Shown piece by piece: positions 1 through 9,619 of a DNA stretch of 64,000 bases. How positions within the stretch are numbered: position 1 is the stretch's first letter; each line of letters begins with the position of its first letter. The stretch is from Marsupella aquatica (Eukaryota; Marchantiophyta): NCBI GenBank assembly GCA_973895155.1, contig OZ316891.1:31992001-32056000 (forward strand). Direction: 5' to 3'. Position numbers and translations under genes: made by a program. The notes under the pieces were generated by a model, which saw only the letters and a program-made list of their open reading frames with translations, was not told where the DNA came from and made no database searches.

Positions 1-545
1 GCAAGCGTGGACGTGGGTTCCCACTTTAGTTAGACAAACTGTAACTTTAGTTAGAGAAATTCATTGAACGTGGGACGAACAAAAGTATTGTGCTTGCAAA
101 AAGAATAGAGACAGTTTGTGTCTATCCCAACTTCATATTCTCGCTGCCTTTGGCAACAGAGAAGAAGATTTAATTGCACAATGAATTGGTAATACAGAGC
201 GTACAATGGTTTTGGTGGGGACACTTGCCAACTCAATAACTTTGAGCTTTTAACTATGTTGTGGCCTACCTAATTATCGCTGAAAGTGCTCAGACAATAA
301 ATGTTCACCTATTGCCGTAAAGTATAAACATTGTGCACGTTCAGTTCCGCTACTTGAATTTACTAAATCGAATTGGCAAGTGTTGGATTACACATCACTT
401 CCCAAGTTAAAGCAACTTAAATTAGCTGGAGTGAGGGTCGCCACCTATTGGAATTTGGAACTGGAGTGCTTCTTGTGCACCACCATCAGCTTTGCCTCGG
501 CTGACTTTTGGTGTAGTCCTCCCATCAAGCGTGCGTAGCCCCTGA
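1..545. repeat. Direct repeat, copy 1 (pair with 2677-3216)
   Basis: This stretch is nearly identical to 2677-3216 in the same orientation, about 2.68 kb away. The copies differ by a short replacement near 45-60 (an extra piece of the CTTTAGTTAGA motif in copy 1) and scattered substitutions. Homology stops abruptly near 545, where copy 1 continues into unrelated sequence. No protein is conserved in a convincing frame between the copies, so I read it as a duplicated non-coding or decayed unit. The left end may lie outside the window. Confidence 0.85.
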
Positions 546-1077
546 GACACAGAAAAAAAGTTTGGAGCCATTTTGGGCTCCCACCACAAAGCAGCCAATT
601 AAGAGTGTACCAAGGGTTAGCGCGAGGTGCAATACAATGCCCACAACAAGATAGATTAGGCAATTCAACCATACTACCCTGCTGTGCCTGTTTGTTCCCA
701 AAAAAACCTTCACCCCTACTGGAAGGTTGCCCATTCAACCTCCTTACAGTAGCAGACAGAACAAAAATCATCACAAGTAATCCAAAATGCAGACTACTGG
801 ACAGTACAGTGAGTACTTCTGATTATTATACAATAAGAGTGTTTTGGTCAGTGATGATGTGGTTTGTCAATAGCTTCTCATCCTACTTTATAAAAACAAC
901 AATGAGGACAGTCTGACTAGCACCGCATTTCTTCATTAATGAACATGTCTCTTTATGGTAGTCCACAAAACAAGACATTCCACTCGTAAACAAAATAAGA
1001 CATTCCACTTAGAGGACCATTGCTCTCCTACTGTTCAACTGAGTAATCACTTATCAAAGTGGCTTCAAGTGTGGCTG
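546..1077. other. No gene seen
   Basis: An open frame of about 100 codons crosses 605-916, but it lacks recognisable motifs and has no partner elsewhere in the window. The rest is AT-rich with no structure that I can name. Confidence 0.5.
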
Positions 1078-1968
1078 TACGTTATAGAATACCCCCATCC
1101 CACGTACCCCCCTTCACCTTCAATACTGTAATTTGATACGTAAAGACTTTCATGACTTTTCTCTTTGTATATTTGAGTGCATTAATTCTCCATAATGCAC
1201 CCCTTTTTTTTAGGAGGGGATTATACAAAACACCATAAATATAGTAAAAGCAAAAATTAAATATAGTTTTACCATACAAAAATAATAATTTAAATCTAGT
1301 CAAGATCTCAAGATGATAACCAAATCTTATATGGTGATACTAACACAATATCTATGAATTGAATCTAATATAACTAAAGAAGGTATATTTTTAGCCAATT
1401 CCATAGCAACCACTTCTTGGATGACCCTTTAATTAAAATTTTCTATTTCAGGGATTCATTTTTTCTTGTTTGTTACCGAAAAGTCACTCAAGTTTTTACG
1501 TGCATTAATGTCCTAGTTACAGGCATTATATCCCACAATGCCCTCTAACCAGGACATTATGAATCCTATTAATACCCTTCAAAGCACATGGGCATTAATT
1601 TGCATTACCCCAGCACATGGTGGCTGTGCGTTTTGGAATACCCCATCCCTCCGTACCCCCCAACCTTCAAAATACTGTAATTTAATACATACATACCCTT
1701 CGGAGCACATTGGCACTTGCATTACCCCAGCACATGGTGGCTGTGCATTTTGGAATACCCCATCCCTCGTACCCGCAACCTTCAAAATACTGTAATTTGA
1801 AACATATATACATACCCATCCGAGCACATGGGCATTTGCATTACCCCAGCACATGGTGGCTGTGCGTTTTGGAATACCCCATCCCTCGTACCCCCCAACC
1901 TTCAAAATACTGTAATTTGAAACATACATATCCATCCGAGCACATTTGCATTACCCCAACACATAATT
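1078..1968. repeat. Tandem repeat, 110-119 bp unit
   Basis: About 3.3 adjacent copies lie at roughly 1565-1968. Starts of the shared TGCATTACCCCA motif fall at 1601, 1718, 1837 and 1947, giving spacings of 117, 119 and 110 bp. Each unit also carries a GTTTTGGAATACCCC segment and a TTCAAAATACTGTAATTT segment. A degenerate partial copy sits at 1078-1140. Long open frames in this region arise from the repeat and are not genes. Confidence 0.85.
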
Positions 1969-2309
1969 ATATACAAGCCATCCAGATAGTGCACTTGTGA
2001 TGCCTGTTGAACTCAAATTGCCATCAGAAGCTATGGACAGAATACTTGATAGAATTCCACGATCACTTGTTATACATATAGTTCATTTTTCCTGTCCATT
2101 TGGAAATTGCACAGATTAACAAAAGTATCCATAATGGTTTGTCATCGTAGAAAGTGATGACATCAAGTCAATTTTAAGCACTCCCTCAGAGCTGTAATTG
2201 TTCGGCATTTGTAAATACCTCACAGTATATATCACGACTGTACACATTGAATTAGTTCTAATGAGCCATTTCCCATGTCCAAAATTGAATGGTGACACTT
2301 TTGATTCTA

Positions 2310-2630
2310 ACGGAGTTTAAAGGTTTCAACATGAATACTATTGCTGCAAAAATGTTTAACCGGAAATGTTATGGGAGTCTACGGTTTAACCATAAATGTT
2401 ATGGGAGCCTACGAGCGACGAGCACTTAAGGAACCAGATTGAAGACGGGCAACAGGAATTCTAGAAGGCCAATACTTCCCAACCATAATACCAGCCCAAC
2501 CATGGCACAAAAGGGAATTTGAAGGTGAAGAGCATTAAGGAACCAGATTGAAGGCAGGCAGCAGGAATTCTAGAGAGCCAATCCTTCCTGAAATACCACC
2601 CCAACCATAGTGCAGAAGGGAAGGGTCTGT
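2310..2630. repeat. Dispersed ~110-bp satellite family, copy 1
   Basis: Two tandem units with AAGGAACCAGATTGAAG followed by CAGGAATTCTAGA occur at about 2429-2470 and 2540-2580. They are preceded by a module containing AATGTTATGGGAG. The same modules recur at 18740-19050 and 39270-39625, so this is a dispersed repeat family. At 39034-39492 the same unit is read through by an open frame. Confidence 0.8.
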
Positions 2631-2676
2631 CGGCAATTTGAATTACTTGTTCCCATGCATGCTGCTGCCAGGTGCA

Positions 2677-3216
2677 AGCAAGCGTGGACGTGGGTTCCCA
2701 CTTTAGTTAGACAAACCATATCGAAGAAATTCATTGAATGTGGGACGAACGAAAGTATTATGCTTGCAAAAAGAATAGAGACAGTTTGTGTCTATCCCAA
2801 CTTCATATTCTCGCTGCCTTTGGCAACAGAGAAGAAGATTTAATTGCACAATGAATTGGTAATACAGAGCGTACAATGGTTTTGGTGGGGACACTTGCCA
2901 ACTCAACAACTTTGAGCTTTTAACTATATTGTGGCCTACCTAATTATCGCTAAAACTGCTCAGACAATAAATGTTCACCTATTGCCGTAAAGTATAAACA
3001 TTGTGCACGTTCAGTTCCGATACTTGAATTTACTAAATTGAATTGGCAAGTGTTGGATTACACATCACTTCCCAAGTCAAAGCAACTTAAATTAGCTGGA
3101 GTGAGGGTCGCCACCGATTGGAATTTGGAGCTGGAGTGCTTCTTGTGCACCACCATCAGCTTTGCCTCGGCCAACTTTTGGTGTAGTCCTACCATCAAGC
3201 GTGCGCAGGCCCTAAG
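2677..3216. repeat. Direct repeat, copy 2 (pair with 1-545)
   Basis: Second copy of the unit at 1-545, same strand. It diverges from copy 1 after CCTAAGACACG at about 3216. A minus-strand frame of 189 codons runs through 3058-3627, but it does not survive in copy 1 and shows no domain, so I do not call a gene. Confidence 0.85.
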
Positions 3217-4240
3217 ACACGAATTGCAGCTCATGAGCTTCAAACGGTCTACAAGCATTACAAGCATTTGTGTGGCAATTCTAATGGTTGTTGTGAGCAA
3301 TTGAAGGATAGACTTATACTGCAGATAATAATGCCGGCAACCCCATCCCAATTTCCTCATTCCAATCAGTAGCATGCTCTGGTTTATTCCACAGCTCTTG
3401 TGGGGCCCAATAGAAACTTCCAACCATGGCAACTCAAATGAGCAAGAAGCAGAAGAGGTATTCATCGATTTGACTAACCGGTGTTGCGACAACGCTCGCT
3501 CAAAAGGACTCAAACAATTCCAGTGCCAATTTTCAAGTGGCTCGCTCAGCCACTCGCTGCAAAGTTGCACAGCTACCTTCGGTTCTGCTGTTGCATGAAG
3601 ACACAAAATTGGCCAGAAAATTTGCAAACAATTCTGTGAAGGAGAAACGATGCAGGTGGGGCAAGTTAATGGCCCGGGCTAAACTCAAAGCATCGATTCA
3701 GAGCTTGAAAGCGAACAAAATGGTAGTTGACTAAAAGTTTTTGCTGTGGTGGGTGTGTTGACCTCGCCACACAACAATTCACGGGACGACAGGGTGAAAC
3801 AAGTTATAAAAAGTTAAGTTCCAAGATTTTTGGCACTTAACTTTCCAGTGAAGTACTCACAAAACGACGGACACTAACTAGAGATCGTTAGTGATTTTAA
3901 CTATCAGATTTAACTATGAGTGCGAGTTGAGCCGACAGGAACCCTACGCCTATTTTCTTTTGATTTCCTTGGAATGGTAGCCATTTTATAAATTGTTTCA
4001 GTTCCCCGCAAAAAGCCCCATGGGGAGGCAACCAAGACAGAACAGAGGGCCAAACCTCAAAAATCCAACCGAATCCCACCTCAGGCAAGGAATTAACCTC
4101 CCCGGAGACACCTAATAGCAAAAGAGGACGACCAGCAACCCAAACACACACCACACAAACTCACAACCAACTTGAGGGCATCAATGCCCCCAGAACCATA
4201 CATTCATTGGTCTCAACGTTCAAACATCACTGCAAAATCA
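3217..4240. other. Spacer leading into LINE 3' end
   Basis: No supported gene. Short open frames at 3374-3598 and 3537-3734 have no recognisable motif. From about 3900 the sequence probably belongs to the 3' region of the minus-strand LINE, but no poly(A) tail or target duplication is obvious, so its end is not defined. Confidence 0.45.
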
Positions 4241-4243
4241 GAG

Positions 4244-5004
4244 TCACCCAACGGAAGTGAAATTGATCCCCCCACTGCCAAGCCAGCTCCTGTGAAGCCC
4301 ATCGATACATGATTTGGCTCGTAGCAGGCGAGTGCACTTCCTACCCCGGGGGCAACGCCGACCAGCAGCAAATAAGTTCTCCACTGCCTCTGACAGGACA
4401 AGTCCCAGGTCAAACACACGTCTCTCCCCCGTCTGAAACATGTGAGTGTTTCTCCCAATCCAGAGCCTCCAGAGAATCTGGTGCAAGACAAAAAGTTGCG
4501 CCACTCGGATGGGCTCCCTCCCACAGGCTGCATCTAAAAGGGCCGTCAGCCCTTGTCCAATTGGCATATCCAGCGCACTCAACAAGGTCAAACAGAGACG
4601 CCAGCAGCAGACAGCATGTGCACATTGGAAAAAAAGGTGAGGGATGGTTTCCAGCCGTCCGTTGCACACCTTGCAGTCACCGTTGCTCACCTCTAATCTA
4701 AGCGCACGGCCCCAGTGAACAAGCCCCCCACAATGATCCTCCATATAAAGTTCTTGCCTCTGGTTGGTAAATCCGATCTCCATAGTCTGGACCAGCTCTC
4801 ATTCCATCCTCTCTCCTCTCGGGTAAGAGACCAGATCCTATTCAGGCGTTCGTGATTTGAGGTCTTGGGCCGCCGGAAGTCATACACTCTGCAATTCTGA
4901 ATTCTAAAATCCTTCAATGGTTCAGGTCTATCTGTCCACCCCCACTGTTTGGCATACAGGAAGTACTCTGACCGGCAGTGTGAAGCGCTCCATATACTTT
5001 CCAA
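4244..5004 (-). pseudogene. LINE ORF2 C-terminal part (zf-RVT region), broken
   Basis: The minus strand encodes the C-terminal zinc-binding segment typical of plant LINE ORF2. A Trp-rich stretch (FIWRIIVGG) is followed by a C-x2-C...HLFF-x-C module (CKVCNGRLETIPHLFFQC). The two parts lie in different frames (about 5004-4693 and 4783-4244), so the reading frame is disrupted. In the intact element this region follows the reverse transcriptase. Here it is separated from it by an inverted duplication, and it cannot be translated as one protein. Confidence 0.8.
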
Positions 5005-5155
5005 GAACTTCCAAGCGCTTCACACTGCCGGTCAGAGTACTTCCTGTATGCCAAACAGTGGGGGTGGACAGATAGACCTGAACCATTGAAGGATTTTAGA
5101 ATTCAGAACTGCAGAGTGTATGACTTCCGGCGGCCCAAGACCTCAAATCACGAAC
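4848..5155. repeat. 142-bp inverted duplication (foldback) inside LINE
   Basis: Arms 4848-4989 and 5014-5155 are reverse complements over 142 bp, with a 24-bp spacer. I see one mismatch (CTCTGCAATTCTGA against CTCTGCAGTTCTGA). The arm lies in LINE coding sequence, so one copy of this segment has been flipped and placed next to the other. It can form a long hairpin. Confidence 0.95.
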
Positions 5156-5689
5156 ACCCTAAAGCTCTGCAGAGAAGCCACGCATGTTGCTCCATCTAAG
5201 CGGGAGATCCTTCCAACATCCTTCCTCTGCCGACCAACCATCACCAATCGATCTCATTCCCAGCCGGCCACAGATTGTTGCAATGTCTGTAATGGCTGAA
5301 TTAGGAAGAGAATGAAAGCCCACCATGCATCTGAGTGTGTCAGTGATGCTCCACCGGGCAGGCGGCCCCCCCGGCCAGGCTCATAGGATAGATGGGCTCT
5401 CACTAGCTCCCAACATCGCCAGAGACCCGTAGTGTAGGGGAGCCCACTAAAGGAACGAGGTGTTAGTACATAAAAGCAACTGGTCCTGGAACTAAGGAGT
5501 ATCCATTTCTCCTAATAACCTTGTAGTTCATCCACCCCAACAATCCCAGATTGGCCGCCAACATCTTGGACCATTCCATTTCTGGCGAGTTTAATACCCT
5601 AAAGCTCACCATTGAGAGAGCACGGCATCAGAGTGGCTGTGGAAATCCCGAAATCCCAGTCCCCCCTCCACTCGTGGCAGTGCCATCCT

Positions 5690-6982
5690 GTCTCAAGCCA
5701 CCAACGGAACCTTCTTCCCTCCTGAGTCGTTGTATCCCCATAGAAAATCTCTACTGAGAGCAATAAGCTTCTTGGCTAGACCAGCAGACGCCTTGCAATA
5801 CATTACATGGTAGATCGGAATAGCAAGTAGTACTTGTTTAACTAGTAATGATTGGCCAGTAAAGGAAAGCAACTTGTTGGACCAAACAGCAAGCCTGGCA
5901 CAAATTTTGTCGAGGCAGAATTTGTGCAATTGTTCCGTGCTCAAGCCCACCCCAAATGGTGCACCAAGATATTTTTGTATCTCCCCCCTTTGACTGATAT
6001 TGGCAGCCCGTGTTATTCAGCCAAACAGGGACCTCCTCCATTGCCAATGGAATCACAACTGATTTCTTCAAATTCAGTCGAGCACCGCTAGCCTTCTCAT
6101 AACAGTCAAGAGCAGTTGTTGCTTCCTCAAAAGCATTCTCAGTTACAGGGATAAACATCTCCACATCATCCGCAAACAATTTGTAGCAAATAGTGAGATC
6201 AAGCGAGATCTGCAAGCCACATAGTCTACCCGCTGCCAGCTCTGCATCAAGAAAATCCATGAGTGGCTGCATGGAAATAACAAATAGCAACGGTGATAAA
6301 GGGCAGCCCTGTCTTACCCCACACTTGAGCTCAAACATGTTAGATAGTAAACCATTCACCAAGGCACATGAAGATGCCTGAGCCAACAACGCTCTTACCA
6401 GTGTGATGAAACGTCCGCTTATCCCTAGCAACTGCATACATTCCCATATATATTCATGCGAAACACGGTCAAAAGCCTTCTCAAAGTCTAATTTTAGAAA
6501 CAATGCCTCTCGTCTCCTTTTGTGAACCCAATCACAGGCAAGCCAAGCAAGGGAAATGTTTTCTAAGATGTGGCATCCAGGGATAAATCCAGTTTGTTGC
6601 GGACTGATTATCAAGTGTAGGATTGGTTTTCATTGCAAGGCGAGGATCTTGGCAATTAGCTTGTATATCGTATTTAGCATTGTCAATGGGCGCCAGTCAC
6701 TTAACAAACGTTTGTCCGATTTCTTGGGTATGAATTTAACAATTCCTTCACAAATATCAGCATTGAGGGCACCCGTAAGCCAAAATTCCTGTATCATATC
6801 CACTAAATCCTGACCAATAAAACCCCAGCATGCTCTGTAAACCTCTGCTGTCATACCATCAGGCCCCGGTGTTTTGTCACTGGGCAAGAGCCACAGCACA
6901 TCCTTCACCTCCTGGAATGTCGAGAGCTTCTCCATCTTTAAAATGTCTTCCCTTGAAAGGGCAAACCTTGTGTTGCTGAGCA
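5690..6982 (-). pseudogene. LINE ORF2 reverse transcriptase region, broken
   Basis: The minus strand encodes a LINE-type reverse transcriptase. From upstream to downstream I see the PGPDG motif with SDWRPLTMLN (6983-6630), then QQTGFIPG, LKLDFEKAFDRV, GVRQGCPLSPLLF and the catalytic FADD box (6614-5838). Conserved sequence continues in another frame (5950-5693: WSNKLLSFTGQSLLVKQVL). The first two blocks share one frame interrupted by a single TGA near 6617. At least one frameshift follows the FADD block. The N-terminal half of the same ORF lies beyond the copia insertion, at 13465-14535. Confidence 0.92.
6978..6982. repeat. Target-site duplication GAGCA (left)
   Basis: GAGCA immediately precedes the 5' LTR and is repeated at 13460-13464 right after the 3' LTR. 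This proves insertion of the copia element into the LINE. Confidence 0.97.
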
Positions 6983-7385
6983 TGTTGGGTATTTACTCTT
7001 ACGTCTAGGTTAGGTATGACGTGGTTGGTACAACAACGTGGGTTGGTACAACTACGTGATTAGGTACAACTATGTGGTTAGGTACAACTACGTGATTAGG
7101 TACAACTATGTGGTTAGGTACAACTAAGTTGCACACTATATCATAAGAGGCATGTGTGCTTGGAGAGGTAGAACCAAGGCTCATTGTTATGGAGCCACTT
7201 GAGAGATAGGGAGAGCTTACACTGTGGAGACTCGGTATAGCCAACGGGCTTAGAGTTTAGTAAAGCTCTCTTGTGTGTTCCCGTGGACGTAGCCTCAAGG
7301 AGGTGAACCACGTATCTCTTGTGTCGACTATTGTGCGTTGGATGGTTCATGGGCTTGCCGTTGCGATCGTCGTCTATGCTCAACA
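6983..7385 (+). repeat. Copia 5' LTR (403 bp)
   Basis: It starts TGTTGGG and ends CTCAACA, giving the TGTTG...CAACA short inverted ends. It matches 13039-13459 with one T/C difference and lacks one 18-bp minisatellite unit. The minisatellite (about 7040-7130) is built from GGTACAACTAYGTGRTTA units. Confidence 0.97.
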
Positions 7386-7387
7386 AT

Positions 7388-7399
7388 TGGTATCAGAGC
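7388..7399 (+). promoter_or_regulatory. Primer-binding site for initiator tRNA-Met
   Basis: TGGTATCAGAGC begins two bases after the 5' LTR. It is the usual plant copia primer site, complementary to the 3' end of initiator tRNA-Met. Confidence 0.95.
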
Positions 7400-8539
7400 A
7401 TGCTTGGGAGGTGACGTGTGTTCGTGACGGGATTTCATGACGGTTTTTCCAGCGTTGAGTGTTGGTGGATTTTCCAGAGTTCCATCGCATGGAACTTGGA
7501 GTTTATGGGCTCAACGGATAGATCAGGGCAAGAGCTTTCTAACGGTGTGAAGAAATCGTTGAACGGAGCTCGTGGTGTAGAGAGATCTAAGTTTTCGTCG
7601 TTCTGGATTTTGTGAAGAAAGTTGGCAATCGACTCGGAGGGAGAAGCGTCAAGTGTTTTGACTCAACGGAGAGATTGAGGCAAGACGATTGTTTTTGAGT
7701 CCGGGATTGGCTCTTTGATGCAAAGAGGAAGGCTAAGCAAAATCAATTACCTTGTTGGACTTGGTGACGGCACCAAGTGCAATTGATCAACATTCGTTGT
7801 TGACAAGGTACCATTTTTTTCTCTTTGAAAAACTGATTCGAAATTGGCTATGGCAATTGAGAGAAATCTGTCATCTTTACCAATTTTTTTCTCCCTCGTT
7901 CTTTCCTCGTTTTGGGTGCTTCTTATATCGATCTTCATCGCCTCGGAGTCTAGTTTCCAAATCTGAAATCGGATCTTGATTTCGTCAAAACCCGAGTGAG
8001 ATATCTTGCGTTTGGTGTCGAGGGGTACATTCTGCCGTGTGTATTTTCTGCGCGCGCGACCAGATTTCGACGACGAAGGGTGGTAGGGGGTTTTGGGGGT
8101 TCGAGGACACATGTCAGCCCCTCGATTGTTCTTCCAAAATTCCCACAGGGCCTGTACAAGGGTCATAGAATATTCCAAAAAACCAGAGAGCTATTTTTTG
8201 ACCGTCCGACAAAGATTTCATCCGCCGAACGGTAACTTTTTTGGTTATTTTTCGGCGAGGTCATAGCCATTGAAGTTGGCAATGCAGCGCACCAATCACA
8301 TCGCAATTCCGACAACGGGTTGTACTTGGTATTTCGGTTATTCCCTGAGGTGGTCAAAACGGGGGAGTTTCCCAAGGTTTTACCCACCTCGACCAAAATT
8401 TGAATAACTTTTCCGTCAAATTTTGATTTTGATTTCGGTTTTCAGTATTGGACTCCTAGCTTTGTGGGCTACGCGGCGGTGTTGAGTTTCGAGTTTTTTG
8501 AGAAGTTGTGAAAAACAACATTTTTTGTGACTTTCTCAT
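7400..8539 (+). other. Copia 5' untranslated leader
   Basis: About 1.1 kb lies between the primer site and the gag ATG. No conserved protein is visible, and the several short frames in it are unrelated to retroelement proteins. Confidence 0.75.
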
Positions 8540-9574
8540 ATGAGTGATTCGGAGGAGTTTTTTGAAGACGTGGAACTTGAAGCACGAGGATCACCGCGGA
8601 GGTTTCAGGGGCAGAGAGAGGAGCAGGAGGAAGAGCACGTGACACCGATACCATCACCGGTGCGGCGTGTGGTGGAGGAAGCAGTACTACTACCGGAGCT
8701 CACGGTAAAGAAGAAGATGGGGACTTTCAAGCTTGGGGGACCCAAGTATGAAGTGACAAAGTATGATGGGCGCTCTGACTACTTGCTATGGGAGAAGCAG
8801 GTGAAGGGAGTGCTTTATGCGTCAGGGATGGGCCAACTGCTGAGCCCTCGTGAAGACGATGTTGATGAGAAACAATGGGACCGCATGCAGGAGCAGGGAG
8901 TGTGGTGTGTTACACTCTATCTCATGCCTCCCATCATCAAGCAGTTGGGTGCACATAAGGATTGCATGTCCTTGTTTGCGGAATTGCAGAGCAAGTATCA
9001 CCGCAAGGAGTTGTCGAACCGGCTCTACACTTCCTACAAACTGATGAGTTTCAGGATGAAGGAATCTGGTACGAAGTTGCAAGACCATGTGGATGCTTTC
9101 AACGACATGGTTGTTGACTTGGAAAACCTTGGGAAGACTTTGAATGATGAGACGAAGGCTCTGCAGCTTCTTAGTTCATTGCCTCCATCTTACCAGTCCC
9201 TATCACGAGTGTTGTTGCATCGTGATAGGGATACCATTTCATACAATGACGTGGTAAGTTCTCTGCTTAGTGATGATCTTCAGCAGAAGATGCACATCAC
9301 GTCACAGCCTTCATCATCTGGTGCTGCCCTCAATGTTAACCGTGGGAGGAGTATGCAACGACCAACTGGGGACCGTAGAACCCAGTTTAGATCTAAATCC
9401 AGATCTAAGTCCAAGGGTAAATCCCCTCAGAGGAGGCAGGTGACATGTTGGAAGTGCAACCAAGTTGGACACTTCAAGCGAGACTGTAAGGGAAAGGCAG
9501 CGGAAACTTCATCGGCAAATGTGGCTAGGGCTGATGGAGAAGCTGATTTACTCAATGATGAGTATGTTTTATGA
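8540..9574 (+). CDS. gag: Copia Gag polyprotein
   Basis: A 344-residue Gag. The central part matches the plant copia gag domain (LLWEKQVKGVL, then LWEL-type helices, YKLMSFRM and LLSSLPPSYQ). A basic RS-rich region is followed by a CCHC zinc knuckle at residues 303-316 (CWKCNQVGHFKRDC) for RNA packaging. It starts at ATG 8540 after a long leader and ends at a TGA at 9572-9574. The frame then continues without shift into the protease. Most plant copia elements have one gag-pol frame, so this TGA is either a recent mutation or a readthrough site; I favour mutation. Confidence 0.93.
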   Translation: MSDSEEFFEDVELEARGSPRRFQGQREEQEEEHVTPIPSPVRRVVEEAVLLPELTVKKKMGTFKLGGPKYEVTKYDGRSDYLLWEKQVKGVLYASGMGQLLSPREDDVDEKQWDRMQEQGVWCVTLYLMPPIIKQLGAHKDCMSLFAELQSKYHRKELSNRLYTSYKLMSFRMKESGTKLQDHVDAFNDMVVDLENLGKTLNDETKALQLLSSLPPSYQSLSRVLLHRDRDTISYNDVVSSLLSDDLQQKMHITSQPSSSGAALNVNRGRSMQRPTGDRRTQFRSKSRSKSKGKSPQRRQVTCWKCNQVGHFKRDCKGKAAETSSANVARADGEADLLNDEYVL

Positions 9575-9619
9575 AGCCGGGGGTATGCCCTGTGCACGTC
9601 ATCTAGGAGAGCAGATGAT

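Noticed and set aside
1579-1935. 118-codon frame across the 117-bp tandem repeat
   Set aside because: A periodic artefact of the repeat, without start context or homology.
3058-3627. 189-codon minus-strand frame
   Set aside because: It overlaps a duplicated non-coding unit, is not preserved in the sister copy at 1-545, and has no recognisable motif.
9572-9574. Programmed readthrough of the gag-pol TGA
   Set aside because: The following base is A, not the leaky C context, and no downstream pseudoknot was evident. A simple mutation is the more economical reading.
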